A stretch of DNA of 64,000 nucleotides from Grammothele lineata (GCA_002150815.3 NDFF03000038.1:186001-250000); one strand, 5' to 3'; positions 12,353 to 24,446 are shown, counted from the first letter of the stretch. Notes: generated by a model from the sequence alone, not told the origin. Numbers and translations are program-made.

Positions 12353-14798
12353 ATGCCTTCTCATCTGGTCGTCTCAAGCTGTCTCGTCGCCTTGGCAGTG
12401 GCTGCAATTGCCTGGCGATACCTCAAGCAGCTGGTACTGAGTTCTCCCATCGATAACGTCCCAGGTCCCGCGGCGAACTCGCGCCTCTACGGTGAGTACC
12501 CCGGCATTACCTCGGTGGCGTGTATGAGCAGTCTTGCTGAGCCGAGAACATTACAGGAAGCCTTAAGCAGCTGCTGCACAAGAGCGACGGTTGGGGCTTC
12601 CTCCAAAATCTGACCGATTCGTACCCCGGGGTTGCGACGCTCCGTGGCCCCTTGGGCGTAGGGATTTGTTTGATTCAAGGTGCTCTATCCGCACTAACTC
12701 GTGGGCGTCAAACACAGCACAGGTTTCTATACGTCTGGGATCCTGTCGCCTTGAACAACATTCTGATCAAAGAGCAGTACGTCTATGAAGAAGCTCGCTG
12801 GTTTACTAGGTGTGCATCGTCCCACATTCCCCCCCTCTACCTATGCGGCCAGCTGACAGGCTATTGTTAGGTACAACCAAATCCGCTTTGGCCCCGGCCT
12901 CCTTTCCTCCCTCGGTACGTGCTGACCTTGTGCTTCTCAGAGTCTATGACATCTCAGCATCTGTCTAATATCCTTCGTCCCCTCCTGCTTACGCTCTGGA
13001 TTTTAAACGCACATAGGGGAGATGCATCGTCGACAGCGCAAGATGCTCAACCCGGTCTTCTCCACTGCACACCTACGGAACATGACCCCGCTGTGTAACG
13101 ATGTCTGTCGTCGGCTCAAGGCCGGACTCTATCAGCGCATGGGAAATGATCCGGTCGAGATCGACATGAACGCTTGGATGGGCCGCACGGCACTCGAACT
13201 CATTGGGCAGGCGGGCCTCGGACACTCCTTCGATCCGCTCGTCGCGGACTCCCCGGATGAGTTTGCGCGACTCGTCAAATCGTTGAGGTGCGTCTGTTCT
13301 TCAGCGGACGCGAGTGGCCGCGTCGTGTTGTGCTTGGCTGACGCCTGCGTTGCGCCTGGCACCAGCCCAACCATCGCCAGCATGAATCATCTGCGTCGTC
13401 TGCTGCCTTACATCCCGTCTTTCGGCCCGCCGGCGCTGCAACGAAAACTCGTCGACCTCGTCCCTCACCAAGGTGTACAGCAGCTGAAGGCCTTCATTTA
13501 CGGGATGCATGAAGAGAGCGTAAAGCTCTATCGTTCCAAGCTAGACGCACTCGCGCGAGGAGACGAAGCTGTCACGAAGCAGCTCGGAGAGGGCAAAGAC
13601 ATCATGAGCATCCTGAGTGAGTGAAGTCTTCGAGGGAACGTGCGCTATGAAAGTCTCACCCGACACCAATCAGTTCGTGCAAACGTGGACGCGTCAGCAG
13701 AGGACAAACTCCCTGAAGACGAGATCATTGCCCAGATCGCGTGCGTTATTTCACGTTCTTGGGGCCTGATATCATCCTAGCGATCTCTGAGTTAACGATG
13801 TCGTTCATACGCATAGCACGTTCATCTTCGCCGGCATGGATTCAACGTCGAATGGCCTCTCTGCGCTCCTACTCCTACTTGGAGAGCATCTCGACGTCCA
13901 GCAAAGGCTACGGGAGGAAATTATCGTGGCACTCGATGGCCGAGAGGAGCTTACGTACGACGAACTCTTCTCCCTCCCATATCTCGACGCGGTGTGCCGG
14001 GAGACCCTCCGGCTGTACGCCCCCGTCACGAACGTCTTCCGCGAGTACGCCTCTTTCCCCTGATCACATAGTGCCACCGACGACGAACTGGTTTGCTTAC
14101 CCTGCAACCCGGTTCTGATCTACTAGGACACGGAAGGACACTGTGCTTCCGCTCTCGGCCCCGATTCGTGGAAGGGATGGGAAGATGATGGACTCGATCT
14201 TCGTTCCCAAGGACACGTCTGTGGGTATCGGCATTCTCTCAGCCAACCGGAGCAAGGCCATCTGGGGCGAGGACGCCGACGAGTGGAAGCCTGAACGATG
14301 GCTCAAGCCGTTGCCCGAGACCGTAACAAGCGTCAAGATTCCGGGGGTCCTTGGAAACTTGTGAGTAACATCGTTCACGGGGGATGCCACTGGCAGCTCA
14401 TCGCCTATGTCGTTGACATTTGCTGACAAAATGCGTAGGATGTCGTTCTTAGGAGGCGGCCGCGCGTGCATGTGAGTCATGCCACTGGAGAGATGTGAGC
14501 GCGCCTGGAAGTACATATGCTAACAATCTACAACGTTCATCAGCGGCTTCAAGTTCTCGATGCTTGAGATGAGTGAGTTTTGTGCGCCTCGACGTCAACC
14601 CTTCTGCGTGTTAACCGGACTCGCTTCATGGCAGAGGCGGCGCTGAGTGTGCTTCTTTCCACGTTTACTTTCGCACCGTCGGGGAAGAAGGTAAGGTGGA
14701 ACTTGTCGAACGTTCGCTTCCCCACTGTCGGTGGTGATCCGAAGCCGACCATGCCGATGAAAGTGGCGTTGTATCATCCCGCGACAAACTCCTCCTGA
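12353..14798 (+). CDS. Cytochrome P450, tandem copy 1
   Basis: This is a membrane-anchored microsomal P450 monooxygenase spliced from about 13 exons. The ATG at 12353 opens MPSHLVVSSCLVALAVAAIA, an N-terminal anchor, followed by the proline hinge VPGPAANSRLYG. Core motifs in order are: GEMHRRQRKMLNPVFS (helix C region, 13019 on); MGRTALELIGQAGLGHSFDP; the I-helix FIFAGMDSTSNG (near 13830); the K-helix CRETLRLYAP (ExxR); and EWKPERW. The haem loop is MSFLGGGRACI joined across an intron to GFKFSMLEM, which matches FxxGxRxCxG with the axial cysteine. The stop is at 14796-14798. It looks intact and about 540 residues long. It is most similar to the two P450s downstream on the same strand. I cannot name its CYP family or substrate with confidence. 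Confidence 0.88.
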
Positions 14799-15775
14799 AT
14801 TGAAAGTGTTGACGACTCGACAATTGCCAACAGTCAGAATATGTGTTGCTGAGGTTCGAGCGGCGGAGGTCGGTTTATGGTGATCAAGGAGCGTACTACT
14901 TACTAGATTTACTCGATCTGCTGGGCTTAGGCGTGCCCAGGATGTACCACTACGACTTAACTACGAGAGCTATAGACTGCCATTCGAGTTGACTCTCAGA
15001 AACTTCCAGCGTAATTTGATGCGGCCGACTGAGGGCCCGGGGCTTCAAATTCGGTCGCACAAGAGCAACGGGCCGAAAGTGCCGTAGGCTGTGGAACGCG
15101 ATCAAACGACGCAAATGGAACGCGTCGTGTCACAGCAAGACACAAGTGACAGACTAAGTGACGCTACTGGCGCCTGTCAGCAGTCCACGGTTCGTGGCAA
15201 CGCAGCTCAGCTTCAAGCCTCAAGTTCAGCTTCGATTCTCAAGCAACACGCACCCGCCCACGGCGCAGCTGCAACCGCCGTAACCTTATGGGATTCTCGC
15301 GAAGTCAAATTCGGCAAAATGCAGTGTGGGTTCTGCTGACGTCATGTCGTGAACTTTACGCGCTGACAGATGGGCTGAGAATACCGCTTGGAATGGAACA
15401 TGCGGTAGAGCTGGCAAGCGTGCGTCGTTTTTTCCACGTCCCACACCCACGCTGACCACGCCATCCACGTAGTACCCACCTTACAGTACATTGGCCCTCG
15501 AGACGACCACTGCCAAATACATTTTACGGCGCAAATCGTGTCAAGAGCTGCGCTGAATCTGAGAGAACTTGTCGGTAGGCCATTGAGTCCGTCTTGATAG
15601 GGCGTGGATGACCAATTATATGATCATCGGACGATCTCTTGATCAACGCGCACCGTCGCCCTTAACGTAACGCTCAGCAGCAGGCATATAAAGCTCCTAC
15701 AGCCGGGGGCCGCGCATCGCCAGCACGATTCTGTTGCTTAGCGACAGCCAGCACTCCTTTCGTGTACTAGGGACG
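14799..15775. other. Intergenic between P450 copies 1 and 2
   Basis: No gene is recognised. The last 100 bp hold the promoter of P450 copy 2. Confidence 0.45.
15687..15693 (+). promoter_or_regulatory. Candidate TATA box of P450 copy 2
   Basis: TATAAAG sits 83-89 bp before the ATG at 15776, a normal distance for a fungal TATA box. Confidence 0.45.
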
Positions 15776-18211
15776 ATGCCTTCTCAGTTGGCACTGCAGG
15801 CGGGACTGCTCGCCTTCGCTCTAGCAGCGGTTCTGTGGAAGTTCTTCAAGCAGTTGGTGCTGAGTTCGCCCCTTGATAACATCCCAGGCCCTCCGGCGGA
15901 CTCTCTCGTGTATGGTGAGTCCGCCAACCTTGCTTCCGATGTGGACCAAGGCAGTCATCTGAGGACGCGTCTTGTTCAGGCAGCCTGAAGCAGCTCCTCG
16001 ATAAGCGTGGCTGGGGCTACCTCCAGGACATGACCGACTCTTATCCTGGTGTCGCGAAGCTGCATGGACCACTCGGCGTACGTGCCTCACCGTTTGATGG
16101 AGTATCTTCGCGTTGGTAACCGACAGTCACGCTTGGCTGAGTTAGCATAGAATGCTTTACGTTTGGGATCCAACCGCTCTACATACTATCCTCACCAAAG
16201 AACAGTATGTCTATGAGGAGCCGGAGTGGTACATCAAGTAAGTGGCCCTGTCAGTCTCCCACACCTGTCATTCGTTGGTGAATGACCGGCGAGTATAGGT
16301 ACAACACCATCCGATTTGGTCTCGGTCTTCTTTCCACCCTCGGTACGTTGTCCGTCTATACCTTTGATGTCTACTTCCTAGCTGACGTTCAACCTTTCGC
16401 TTTTTATCTTCTGTTAACTTTTGACGCCTGTCCGACACGCCGTGTAGGCGACCACCATCGTCGACAGCGCAAGCTGCTCAACCCCGTCTTCTCTACTGCA
16501 CACATGAGGAATATGGTTCCTCTCTTCAATCGCGTGTGCCTCCAGCTCCAAGCCGCGATCAGCAAGCGCGTCGGCGCCGAGCCGGTCGAGCTCGACATGC
16601 TTTCGTGGATGGGGCGCACCGCGCTCGAGCTCATAGGCCAAGCTGGGTTAGGGCACTCGTTCGATCCTCTCGTTGCGGATGCGCCGGACGAGTTCGCCAA
16701 GATCGTCAAGTCGATTGGGTGCGTGGTTCCCACCCTGCCCGTTTGTGCAACTCGGCGCTCATTCTGTCCACGATCAACTTATGCGCAATTCTTGTCATAG
16801 TCCGGCCATCGCGACCTTGAATCACCTGCGCCGACTGCTCCCATACATCCCGTCCTTTGGTCCGCCTGCGCTACAGCGAAAGCTCGTCGACCTCATCCCT
16901 CACGATGGTCTGCGGCGTATCACGGAATTCATGGATGGAATGCGCCGGGAGAGCACGAAGATCTATCGCAGCAAGCTGGACGCGCTTGCGCGCGGCGACG
17001 AGGCTGTCACAAAGCAGATCGGGGAAGGGAAAGACATCATGAGCATCCTCGGTAAGTCCTATGATTGTTTCCTGGACTCCCTCCAAGAGAGTCAACTGAC
17101 CGCTTGTTCGTCGAGCAGTACGCGCGAATGTGACAGCAGAGGAGAAGGATAAACTCCCCGAGGACGAAATCATTGCCCAGATCGGGTAGGTGACCTCCCA
17201 GGCTTTCTAATGCTTCATCCGGGAGTGCTAACGAGCTTTATCGCAGGACGCTGATCTTCGCCGCGATGGACACGACATCGACCGCCCTAGCGATGACGTT
17301 GTCCATTCTCGGCGAGCGCCCCGAAGCGCAGCAGCGATTACGCGAGGAGGTGCTGGCCGCACTCGACGGCCGCGATGCGCTCGACTACGACGCGCTCTGC
17401 TCACTCCCGTATCTCGACGCGGTCTGCCGCGAGACGCTTCGACTACACAGCCCGACCACACACCTCTTCCGCGAGTGCGTCTTCTCTTGCTTCTTCCCGT
17501 CCCTGGCCGCGGCTACCGCGTTAGCGCTCACGCTCTGACCACTTACCTAGGACGCGAAAGGACACCGTGCTCCCGCTCTCAGCGCCCATCCGCGGGCGCG
17601 ATGGGAAGATGCTCGAATCGATCTTCGTTCCGAAGGGCACTGCCATCGGTCTCGGCACCCTCGCCACGAACCGCAGCAAGACGATCTGGGGTGAGGACGC
17701 GCTCGAGTGGAGGCCGGACCGGTGGCTCGAGGCGCTGCCTGAGAGTGTGACGAACGCGAAGATGCCCGGGGTGTACTCGAATTTGTGCGTGTTTATCGGG
17801 CTTTTGTGGGAGTAATGTGACTGATAGTTCGTGCTTGTGGCAATCTAGGATGACGTTCTCGGGTGGAGGGCGGAGTGCATGTAAGCTCCGCGATTAGCAT
17901 GAACTCAAAGTGGCTTGACGCGCATGCTGACATTCCCCCGTCGTCCAGTGGGTTTAAGTTCTCGCAACTCGAGATGAGTAAGTATTCCACGTCACCAAGG
18001 GTTCGCCACGCCGATGATGCACGACACTGACCTATAAACCCTCTCCTCAGAGGCCGTGTTATGCACGCTGCTCGCCAAGTTCACGTTCGCCCCGACAGGG
18101 AAGAAGATCTACTGGAACCAGTCGAACGTTCGCTACCCCAGCGTGGAAGACGGCGTGAAGCCGTCCCTTCCTATGTTGGTCGCGGCGTACAAGGCTAAAG
18201 GGTCCCAGTAG
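15776..18211 (+). pseudogene. Cytochrome P450, tandem copy 2, frameshift in haem loop
   Basis: This is a paralogue of the neighbouring P450s with the same exon pattern. It opens MPSQLALQAGLLAFALAAVL with hinge IPGPPADSLVYG. It continues through HHRRQRKLLNPVFSTAHMRN, MGRTALELIGQAGLGHSFDP, I-helix LIFAAMDTTSTAL, K-helix CRETLRLHSP and EWRPDRW. The haem exon (about 17849-17880) is one base shorter than in copies 1 and 3. Translation reads MTFSGGGRSA and then leaves frame before the axial cysteine. Whether the next intron is spliced or retained, a stop follows within about 15 codons. The exons behind it (GFKFSQLEM-like, then the C-terminal block ending at 18211) are well preserved. Either the gene died very recently or one base is missing from the assembly. 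Transcript or raw-read data would settle it. Confidence 0.8.
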
Positions 18212-19030
18212 CGGGTGAAAGATTCTTGTCCTGTGTTGTGATACAGGTCTGGGTAGATATTGTACGTGCGTAGGATCGTCAGTCCGGTAGTGCCCGGTCT
18301 ATCTGTCAGACTGCTGGTGATGGCGCTCTCAGAAGGGCCCAGCCCCACTGACCGAGGAGGCTATATACGGCGCGTCTCTACGCGCCTCAGAAAATGCCAT
18401 GACACAACCGGACAGATGCGTGGGGTGCGTGTACGTACGCACGTTGTATCGGTCGCTGTCAAGTGTGGTGACGACATGAACGGGTCTCCCGACCTAGGAA
18501 GTCACGGTGAAAACGTCACGCAAGTGCCGGCTTGGAATCCTCATCTCACCACAGGCTTTGCTTCTTTGCGTGACGTCTATGAGCCGTCCCGATGTTCAGC
18601 TAGTTGTGTAAAGGCAAAAGACAGCGCGTGATATCGTCTCGGCTTATATCATATGGTGCCGCTACACAGCACGCTTGAACGAGGGCAAGTTCGAGGGAAG
18701 AGGAAGTATACTTGACATAAAGAAGCACTGCGTGATAATTCTCATACGACGAAAGCGAAGAGTCTAGTGAGGGAATATATCCTAAAGGGGGAACGTTCGG
18801 TTGTGGAGGGGGAGGAGGAGGGTAAGGTTGACCACAGGAGTTAGCATAATCGAGATTGGGAGTGTAGCGCTGAATGCATTGCTTCTTGACATTCGAAGTC
18901 CATAGAATCCGGTGACCAGAATGGGCGCATAATGATAGTCCATAATCAATCTAGGAACGTCGGTTATGGATGATTAGAGGGGGTTCTTGAGAGCACTTCA
19001 GGGAAAGTAAGTAGTCACTCACTCGCCGTA
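18212..19030. other. Intergenic, no gene seen
   Basis: This lies between the 3' ends of P450 copy 2 (+) and BTB gene 2 (-). The open frame at 18260-18631 has no recognisable content. The purine-rich stretch at 18780-18830 is compositionally biased but short. Confidence 0.45.
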
Positions 19031-20104
19031 TCATGCTTCAACAGTAACGTCAAATATCTGAGCGAGATCTTTCCATATTCCCTCCCTCCATTCTTCCTCT
19101 AGCGTTGCCATATGTGTCTTGCACTTCTGGCACCTCGTCCTCGCGAACTTCTCGATCTGCCAACTTACTTGACCAAAAGAACCCGGGTCATTGCGACCAA
19201 AGTCCATTAGATCCCGGTGTGCGACTGAATGGCACGATGAGGGGTTCAAGCAATGTGGGCTAATTCCCTCCATGACGATTGTGATAACAGCGGCCACGCC
19301 TCGGCGCAAAAGTTCTTCGCGTCCTCCGATACAACGCTTGGCGTCCTCAGAGGAAAGATGCTCTACGGACCCGTCTTCCCGTGTCCACCCGTCGAGTACA
19401 CGCTTTCCCAAAACGCTACACGTATATAAGGCGGCGGGCAAGATGGATGGCGTGTCCGTGAGGCGAGCCAGAGCGACAGCGCCTATGGCGTTCTGGGGCG
19501 AGAAGCGGAAATTCCCGTTATGCCAGTTGGAGAGAGTGGTAGCGTAATACTCCTGCAGAGCATTGAGTCCTTGCTCTAGAACGTCTTCGATCTGATATTT
19601 GTGGGCGAGGCGAACGCAGGCGAACACTGCTTCGAAGGGGATGTCCCAGCTTCGCAGGTAAAGGCTGGACGAATCGATGTAGCGTGTGAGTGTTGGTCTT
19701 AGAGGGTAAAAAGGTGAGAACACTCACCGTCGATTATCTTTCGGAATTAATAAGCTGAAAAGATGCTCGATATCAAAGGAAGAATCTGCCAGCCGTACAG
19801 CGGGACAACTGTCGAACATCTCGCACAGCGAGGGATTGCCTGCGGCGAACATGTCCGCGAAGACCGTAGACTGGGCAGCGAGCAAACCTCGATAGACGCG
19901 GAACGCGGTATCTTGCGCAATAAGCACGACGTTCCCGTCTTCAAGCCAGAAATCGGGATGTGGCTGAACACCATCGAAGGGGTTTAAAGAGCGATCATTG
20001 CGGCGGGGAGATGTTGCGGATGTGGATGATGTCCCAGTTCCGTCACTGCCGGAAAGGTCTTCGGAGAGGCGAGAGCGTTTGGATAGGCGAGAGGTGTTGG
20101 CCAT
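19031..20104 (-). CDS. BTB/POZ domain protein 2
   Basis: Two exons on the minus strand (20104-19728 and 19664-19031) encode 336 residues. The N-terminus is serine- and arginine-rich (MANTSRLSKRSRLSEDLSGS). The BTB domain runs from PDFWLEDGNVVLIAQDTAF through VYRGLLAAQSTVFADMFAAG and VRLADSSFDIEHLFSLLIPK. A phase-2 intron of 63 nt cuts it at the same place as in its paralogues, then it continues RSWDIPFEAVFACVRLAHKY. The second half has INxARLT-type text (AVALARLTDTPSILPAALYT) and GWTREDGSVEHLS. It ends with the paired cysteines HCLNPSSC, the CxxC TRCQKCKTHM, and WKDLAQIFDVTV. It probably acts by protein-protein contact; its partners are unknown. It sits in opposite orientation between P450 copies 2 and 3. 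Confidence 0.87.
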
Positions 20105-20976
20105 GATTGTAAAGGAAGCTCGTAGGAATCGCGCAGGAGAGCGGCAGCACTAGTGATGTATGATGGCAGAAATTCAACAAGTCGTCCAACGCCCGCGGGA
20201 CTGGCTAGTACACCGCAGGCGTGACTGACCACCCTTACAAAAGGGGAAATGCGACTAGTCACACTCAGACGCTATTGGTCACATCACGGTCACATGTGCC
20301 ACGCGGAGTCGTCGGACCGCCGCGGACTCGGAGAGCCTTACGGAGGTTCAAAATTTCAAAGGCCCCAGGCCTTGCGTTTGTAAGTGGCGTGCGCAGTACG
20401 TCGAACAAACTCCTACCATCTCCATAGGAAGATACAGTATTGTCGTGATAGCCCACCTTATGACCCACCTCACGCATCAGATCGCCCGCAGTGCGATTCA
20501 ACGAACACAAGCTGAAACGCCGGTACCGGCAGAAATGCTGGAGCCGGACGTTGGCCGCACGTCTTACAAACGGCAAGCCAACGTCAAGTCGGAAGTGCGT
20601 CATACGGAACGCCCTACGCGGTGAGAATAGGGCATTGGGTCTGCTCGTTCTAGACGGATCCCATCGCCGCTGGCTACGGCACAGTGCTAATATCCACCCG
20701 AACAGCACCTTCCTTGATCTTGGAGCCGATGAAATCCGAACATCGTTTCGGGTTCCCCTACGGGCCGTACGACAAGCCGACATGAAGACGACTTTTGATT
20801 GGATTGTCGACTTCGCCTTCCGAGAATGTCTAGTTGTCGTCGGCTCATCGGCCGCGCCTCAAGGCGGCACGAACCACTCACTTTGAACATAGCGCCCCAG
20901 GCGAAAGACCCATATAACGCAGACCTAGGAGTGGAAAGAGGCACAAGTTCCCAATCTCCCTCGAGGAACACACGAG
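20105..20976. other. Divergent intergenic region between BTB gene 2 and P450 copy 3
   Basis: An open frame at 20491-20886 (+) has no recognisable domain. CACATGTG near 20291 resembles, but is not, the CACGTG box found before other BTB genes. TATAAC at 20913-20918 lies about 60 bp before the P450 ATG. Confidence 0.4.
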
Positions 20977-23900
20977 ATGCCTTCTCAACTAGTATTGCAA
21001 AGTGGGATTTTCCTATCCGTAGTAGTCGTCGTTCTATGGAAGTATTTCAGGCAGCTAGTGCTCAGCTCGCCCCTCGACAACATTCCTGGCCCTCCGGCAA
21101 ACTCCCTTATTTACGGTGCGTTTCAAAGGAGCACATTCGTCTCACATAGACTTCTTTTGTTGACGAAAAATGCGGCTAGGGAGTCTCAAGCAGCTGCTCG
21201 ACAAGAACGGCTGGAATTATCTTCAAGACCTAACGGACAGCTATCCCGGAATCGTAAAACTCACGGGTCCTCTTGGGGTTTGTGCTTTGCTCCTATGACT
21301 GTTCTCTGAGTATTTTGAAAAATTGCCCTCTTCTATCAGCATCGAATGTTATATGTCTGGGATCCAGCCGCCTTACACAGTATCTTGGTCAAAGATCAAT
21401 ACGTCTACGAGGAGGCCGCATGGTACACGAAGTGAGCGTTTTCTTATCTTCCTGTCCGATATTTTCGCACTCAACGACATGTAAAGATACAATCTAATCC
21501 GCTTCGGCCCTGGTCTTCTTTCGACACTCGGTACGTACCTGTCCCAGAGCAGTCGCCGCCCCTCGTCGCTCACTCCGAATCGTTCGCATCTCATCCTCGT
21601 CATCTCAACGCGCCATTTTGCGCATAGGCGAGCACCACCGCCGCCAACGTAAGCTCCTCAACCCAGTCTTCTCCATCGCTCACATGCGGCACATGGTCCC
21701 TCTATTCAATGGCGTCTGCCTCCGACTACAATCTGCTATCGGCGAGCGCGTCGGCGCCGACCCCGTCGAAGTCGACATGCTCTCCTGGATGGGCCGCACC
21801 GCGCTTGAGCTTATCGGCCAAGCCGGGCTCGGGCATTCCTTCGACCCGCTCGTCGCGGACTCCCCAGACGAGTTCGCGAAGGTCATCAAGGGCGTCGGGT
21901 AAGCATTTACTCGGGGCAAAATTATTTCGACGCACATGGACGCATCGGGAAGCGGAGGGACGCACACGGAAGCACAAAGGGAAGCACACAAGCGCCCGTA
22001 AAGGGACGCGTCCATACGCGTCCCTCCCACATACGACAGGTTCGCTCCTGGGTATTATCAATATTACATTCTTATCTACTGGTGTAAAACTACACTCTAT
22101 AGACTATAACGTGCTAATACACCATTAAACGTCTCCCACATTGTAGCCAGACACTTCAGTATGGGCTTATAAGCACCAGCTATGCGTCCCCGTATGCGTG
22201 CGTCTGCGTCCCTCTGTGCGTCCTCTGTGCGTCCCTCCGATGTGCGTCCCGTGTGCGTCCCGTGCGTCCCGTGTGCGTCCCCGGCGCTTCCCTTGCGCGT
22301 CCGTGTGCGTCTCGGGCTGCGTCCGCGCGTCCCCTAACGCCACAGAACGCCACAGTGCGTCCGGGCCGCTTCCGCGCGCGTCTCAACGCGTCCCGTCGCG
22401 TCTGCTTGAGCTACCTCTGCCTCTGCATGCAAGGATTGGGGACGTCCAAGGAAGTCCCGTTTCCCCCCTCTCAGCGTGTGCAGTCACTTATAAGGATGTT
22501 ATGACAACATAGTGTGTTATTCCAACGCCTGTGACGGAAACATTCGTCAGGTATGCAGTTGTAACGAGACTCAGTACCAGCTCGCACCCTGGATACGGGA
22601 TTGCGTCGGTTAAGTTAGTAACTACAGAGCAATTGGTCCTGATAACTTTTCTACGTACTAGTGATATGTTGTGCACTACTTAATAAGCTCACAGATTGTA
22701 CGTCGACGTGGTAAGGACTTTATAACGAGCAAATGTCCTTGGGCTAGACTTAGACGCCGTGCTTCCCTGTGCGTCCGCGCGCGTCCCGTCGAACGCCACC
22801 ATGCGTCTCTCTTAACGCCACATCGCTTCCCGATGTGCGTCCATTGCTTCCCTGTGCGTCCCGGTGCGTCCCTGTGCGTCGAATTATCTGTGCCCATTTA
22901 CTCGCCTCGGCACGCCGCGCCCCGGCCGCCTTCTCCCTCCCGCCTTCTCCCTCTGCTTCCCTTCCGTTATCCCGCAGCGCTGACAATTGTATCCACCTCA
23001 ATGACGCTCGCGCTCCACGTCCCGTACCAGCCCGGCGACAGCGGCGTTGAACCACCTCCGCCGGCTGCTGCCTTACATCCCGACATTCGGTCCTGCAAAG
23101 TTGCAGCGGAAGCTCGTGGACATGGCCCCCAGCGACGGCGTGCGCCGCTTGACGGCATTCGTCGATGGGATGTACCGGGAGAGTACGAAGATTTACCGCG
23201 CCAAGCTGGAGGCGCTCGAGAGCGGCGATGAGACGGCTACCAAGGACGTCGGCGAGGGAAAGGACGTGCTGAGCATCCTCGGTGAGTCAGTGGGGCTTAC
23301 CGTGATCCGTGAACTCTGTTATGACAGATGGTTGACCCATCGAACGCCCACACTGCGTAGTACGCGCGAACGTGGATGCGGACGCGGACGATCGACTGCC
23401 GGAGGACGAGATCATCGCCCAAATTGGGTAGGCGGCCCGCTACGCTCGATATATTGTGACAGCCTGCGCTAACCTCGGCCGTGCCCGCAGAACGTTCATC
23501 TTTGCCGGGATGGATACGACCTCAAACGGGCTCGCGATGACGTTAATGCTCCTCGGCGACCACCCTGAGGCGCAGCAGAGGCTCCGCGAGGAGGTTCTAG
23601 CTGCGCTTGAAGGCCGTAACGAACTGGATTACGATGCGCTCTGCGCACTGCCGTACCTAGACGCGGTCTGTCGCGAGACTCTGCGTCTGTACGCGCCCGT
23701 GACGCATGTCTTCCGCGAGTACGTCGGCGCGATCCCGCCCCGCTTCCCTGTCCCCTCCAAACCCGAGCTTGAACGCTGACTCACGCTGTACGTGACTTCA
23801 CAGGACGCGGAAGGAAATCGTCCTCCCCCTCTCGTCCCCTATTCGCGGGCGTAACGGGCGGACGCTGGACTCGATCGTCGTTCCGAAGGACACCGCAATC

Positions 23901-24446
23901 GGCGTCGGCATGCTTTGCGCGAACCGGAGCAAGGCCATTTGGGGCGCGGACGCGGACGAGTGGCGCCCTGACCGTTGGCTCGAGCCCCTCCCGGACAGCG
24001 TGACGAACGCGAAGATTCCGGGAGTGTATTCGAACTTGTGAGTATTGGGCTTGCACCTACGTTGAACGTATGACGCAGAGGCTGACGATGGGCTTAGGAT
24101 GACGTTCTTGGGTGGAGGGAGGTCGTGCATGTGAGTTCCTCAGGTCACCCATAAGACGTATATGATACTAATTTCGATGCGCGTCGATCTGTAGCGGATT
24201 CAAGTTCTCGCAGCTCGAGATGAGTAAGTCGAATATTCCCGGAAAGTGAAGCAGTGTGCTGATGGGTTGAGTGGTGATGCAGAGGTCGTGCTGTGCATGC
24301 TGCTGGCCAAGTTCACGTTCGCGCCGTCCAAGAAGATCGTCTGGAACCTGTCGAACGTTCGCTATCCCAGTGCTGGAGACGACCCGAAGCCGGCGATGCC
24401 GATGAAGGTTGCGCTCTACAAAGAAGCGAGGGCTTCTTCGGCGTAG
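20977..24446 (+). CDS. Cytochrome P450, tandem copy 3, with transposon in an intron
   Basis: This is the third P450 of the tandem set, longer only because one intron (21899-23030, 1132 nt) contains a mobile element. The ATG at 20977 opens MPSQLVLQSGIFLSVVVVVL with hinge IPGPPANSLIYG. Motifs in order are: GEHHRRQRKLLNPVFSIAHM; MGRTALELIGQAGLGHSFDP; after the big intron, PATAALNHLRRLLPYIPTFG; I-helix FIFAGMDTTSNGLA; K-helix CRETLRLYAP; EWRPDRW; haem loop MTFLGGGRSCI joined across an intron to GFKFSQLEM. The stop is at 24444-24446. All catalytic motifs are present and every junction stays in phase, so the protein should be functional if the large intron is removed. The big intron uses GTAAGC and a CAG acceptor at positions homologous to the short introns of copies 1 and 2. 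Confidence 0.88.
21905..21913 (+). repeat. Left target-site duplication of the intronic transposon
   Basis: ATTTACTCG, repeated without mismatch at 22896-22904. The 9-bp length fits Mutator-like elements. Confidence 0.85.
21914..22895. mobile_element. 982-bp non-autonomous DNA transposon (Mutator-like MITE type)
   Basis: The ends are imperfect inverted repeats. The left end starts GGGCAAAATTATTTCGACGC. The complement of the right end starts GGGCACAGATAATTCGACGC. Both continue with ACA, so an 11-base block TTCGACGCACA is identical. A 9-bp duplication flanks the element. Inside the ends are dense arrays of a GTGCGTCCC-like word mixed with GCTTCCC and AACGCCAC. The array near the left end is in inverted orientation (GGGACGCAC). 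No open frame resembles a transposase, so the element must have moved by enzymes supplied elsewhere. The duplication length and GG-starting ends favour a Mutator-like element, but other superfamilies with 8-9 bp duplications are not excluded. Confidence 0.85.
22190..22440 (+). repeat. Subterminal GTGCGTCC-type repeat array inside the transposon
   Basis: More than ten imperfect copies of a GTGCGTCC(C) word lie in one orientation, joined by GCTTCCC and AACGCCAC words. A similar array lies at about 22745-22880. A shorter one in the opposite orientation lies at about 21930-22025. Such clustered short words near the ends are known as transposase-binding subterminal repeats in other DNA transposons; that role here is inferred. 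Confidence 0.7.
22896..22904 (+). repeat. Right target-site duplication of the intronic transposon
   Basis: ATTTACTCG, identical to 21905-21913. Confidence 0.85.

Noticed and set aside
21950..22900. Open frames in the repeat arrays of the transposon
   Set aside because: They translate the repeated word (arginine, cysteine and valine-rich text) and have no transposase motifs.
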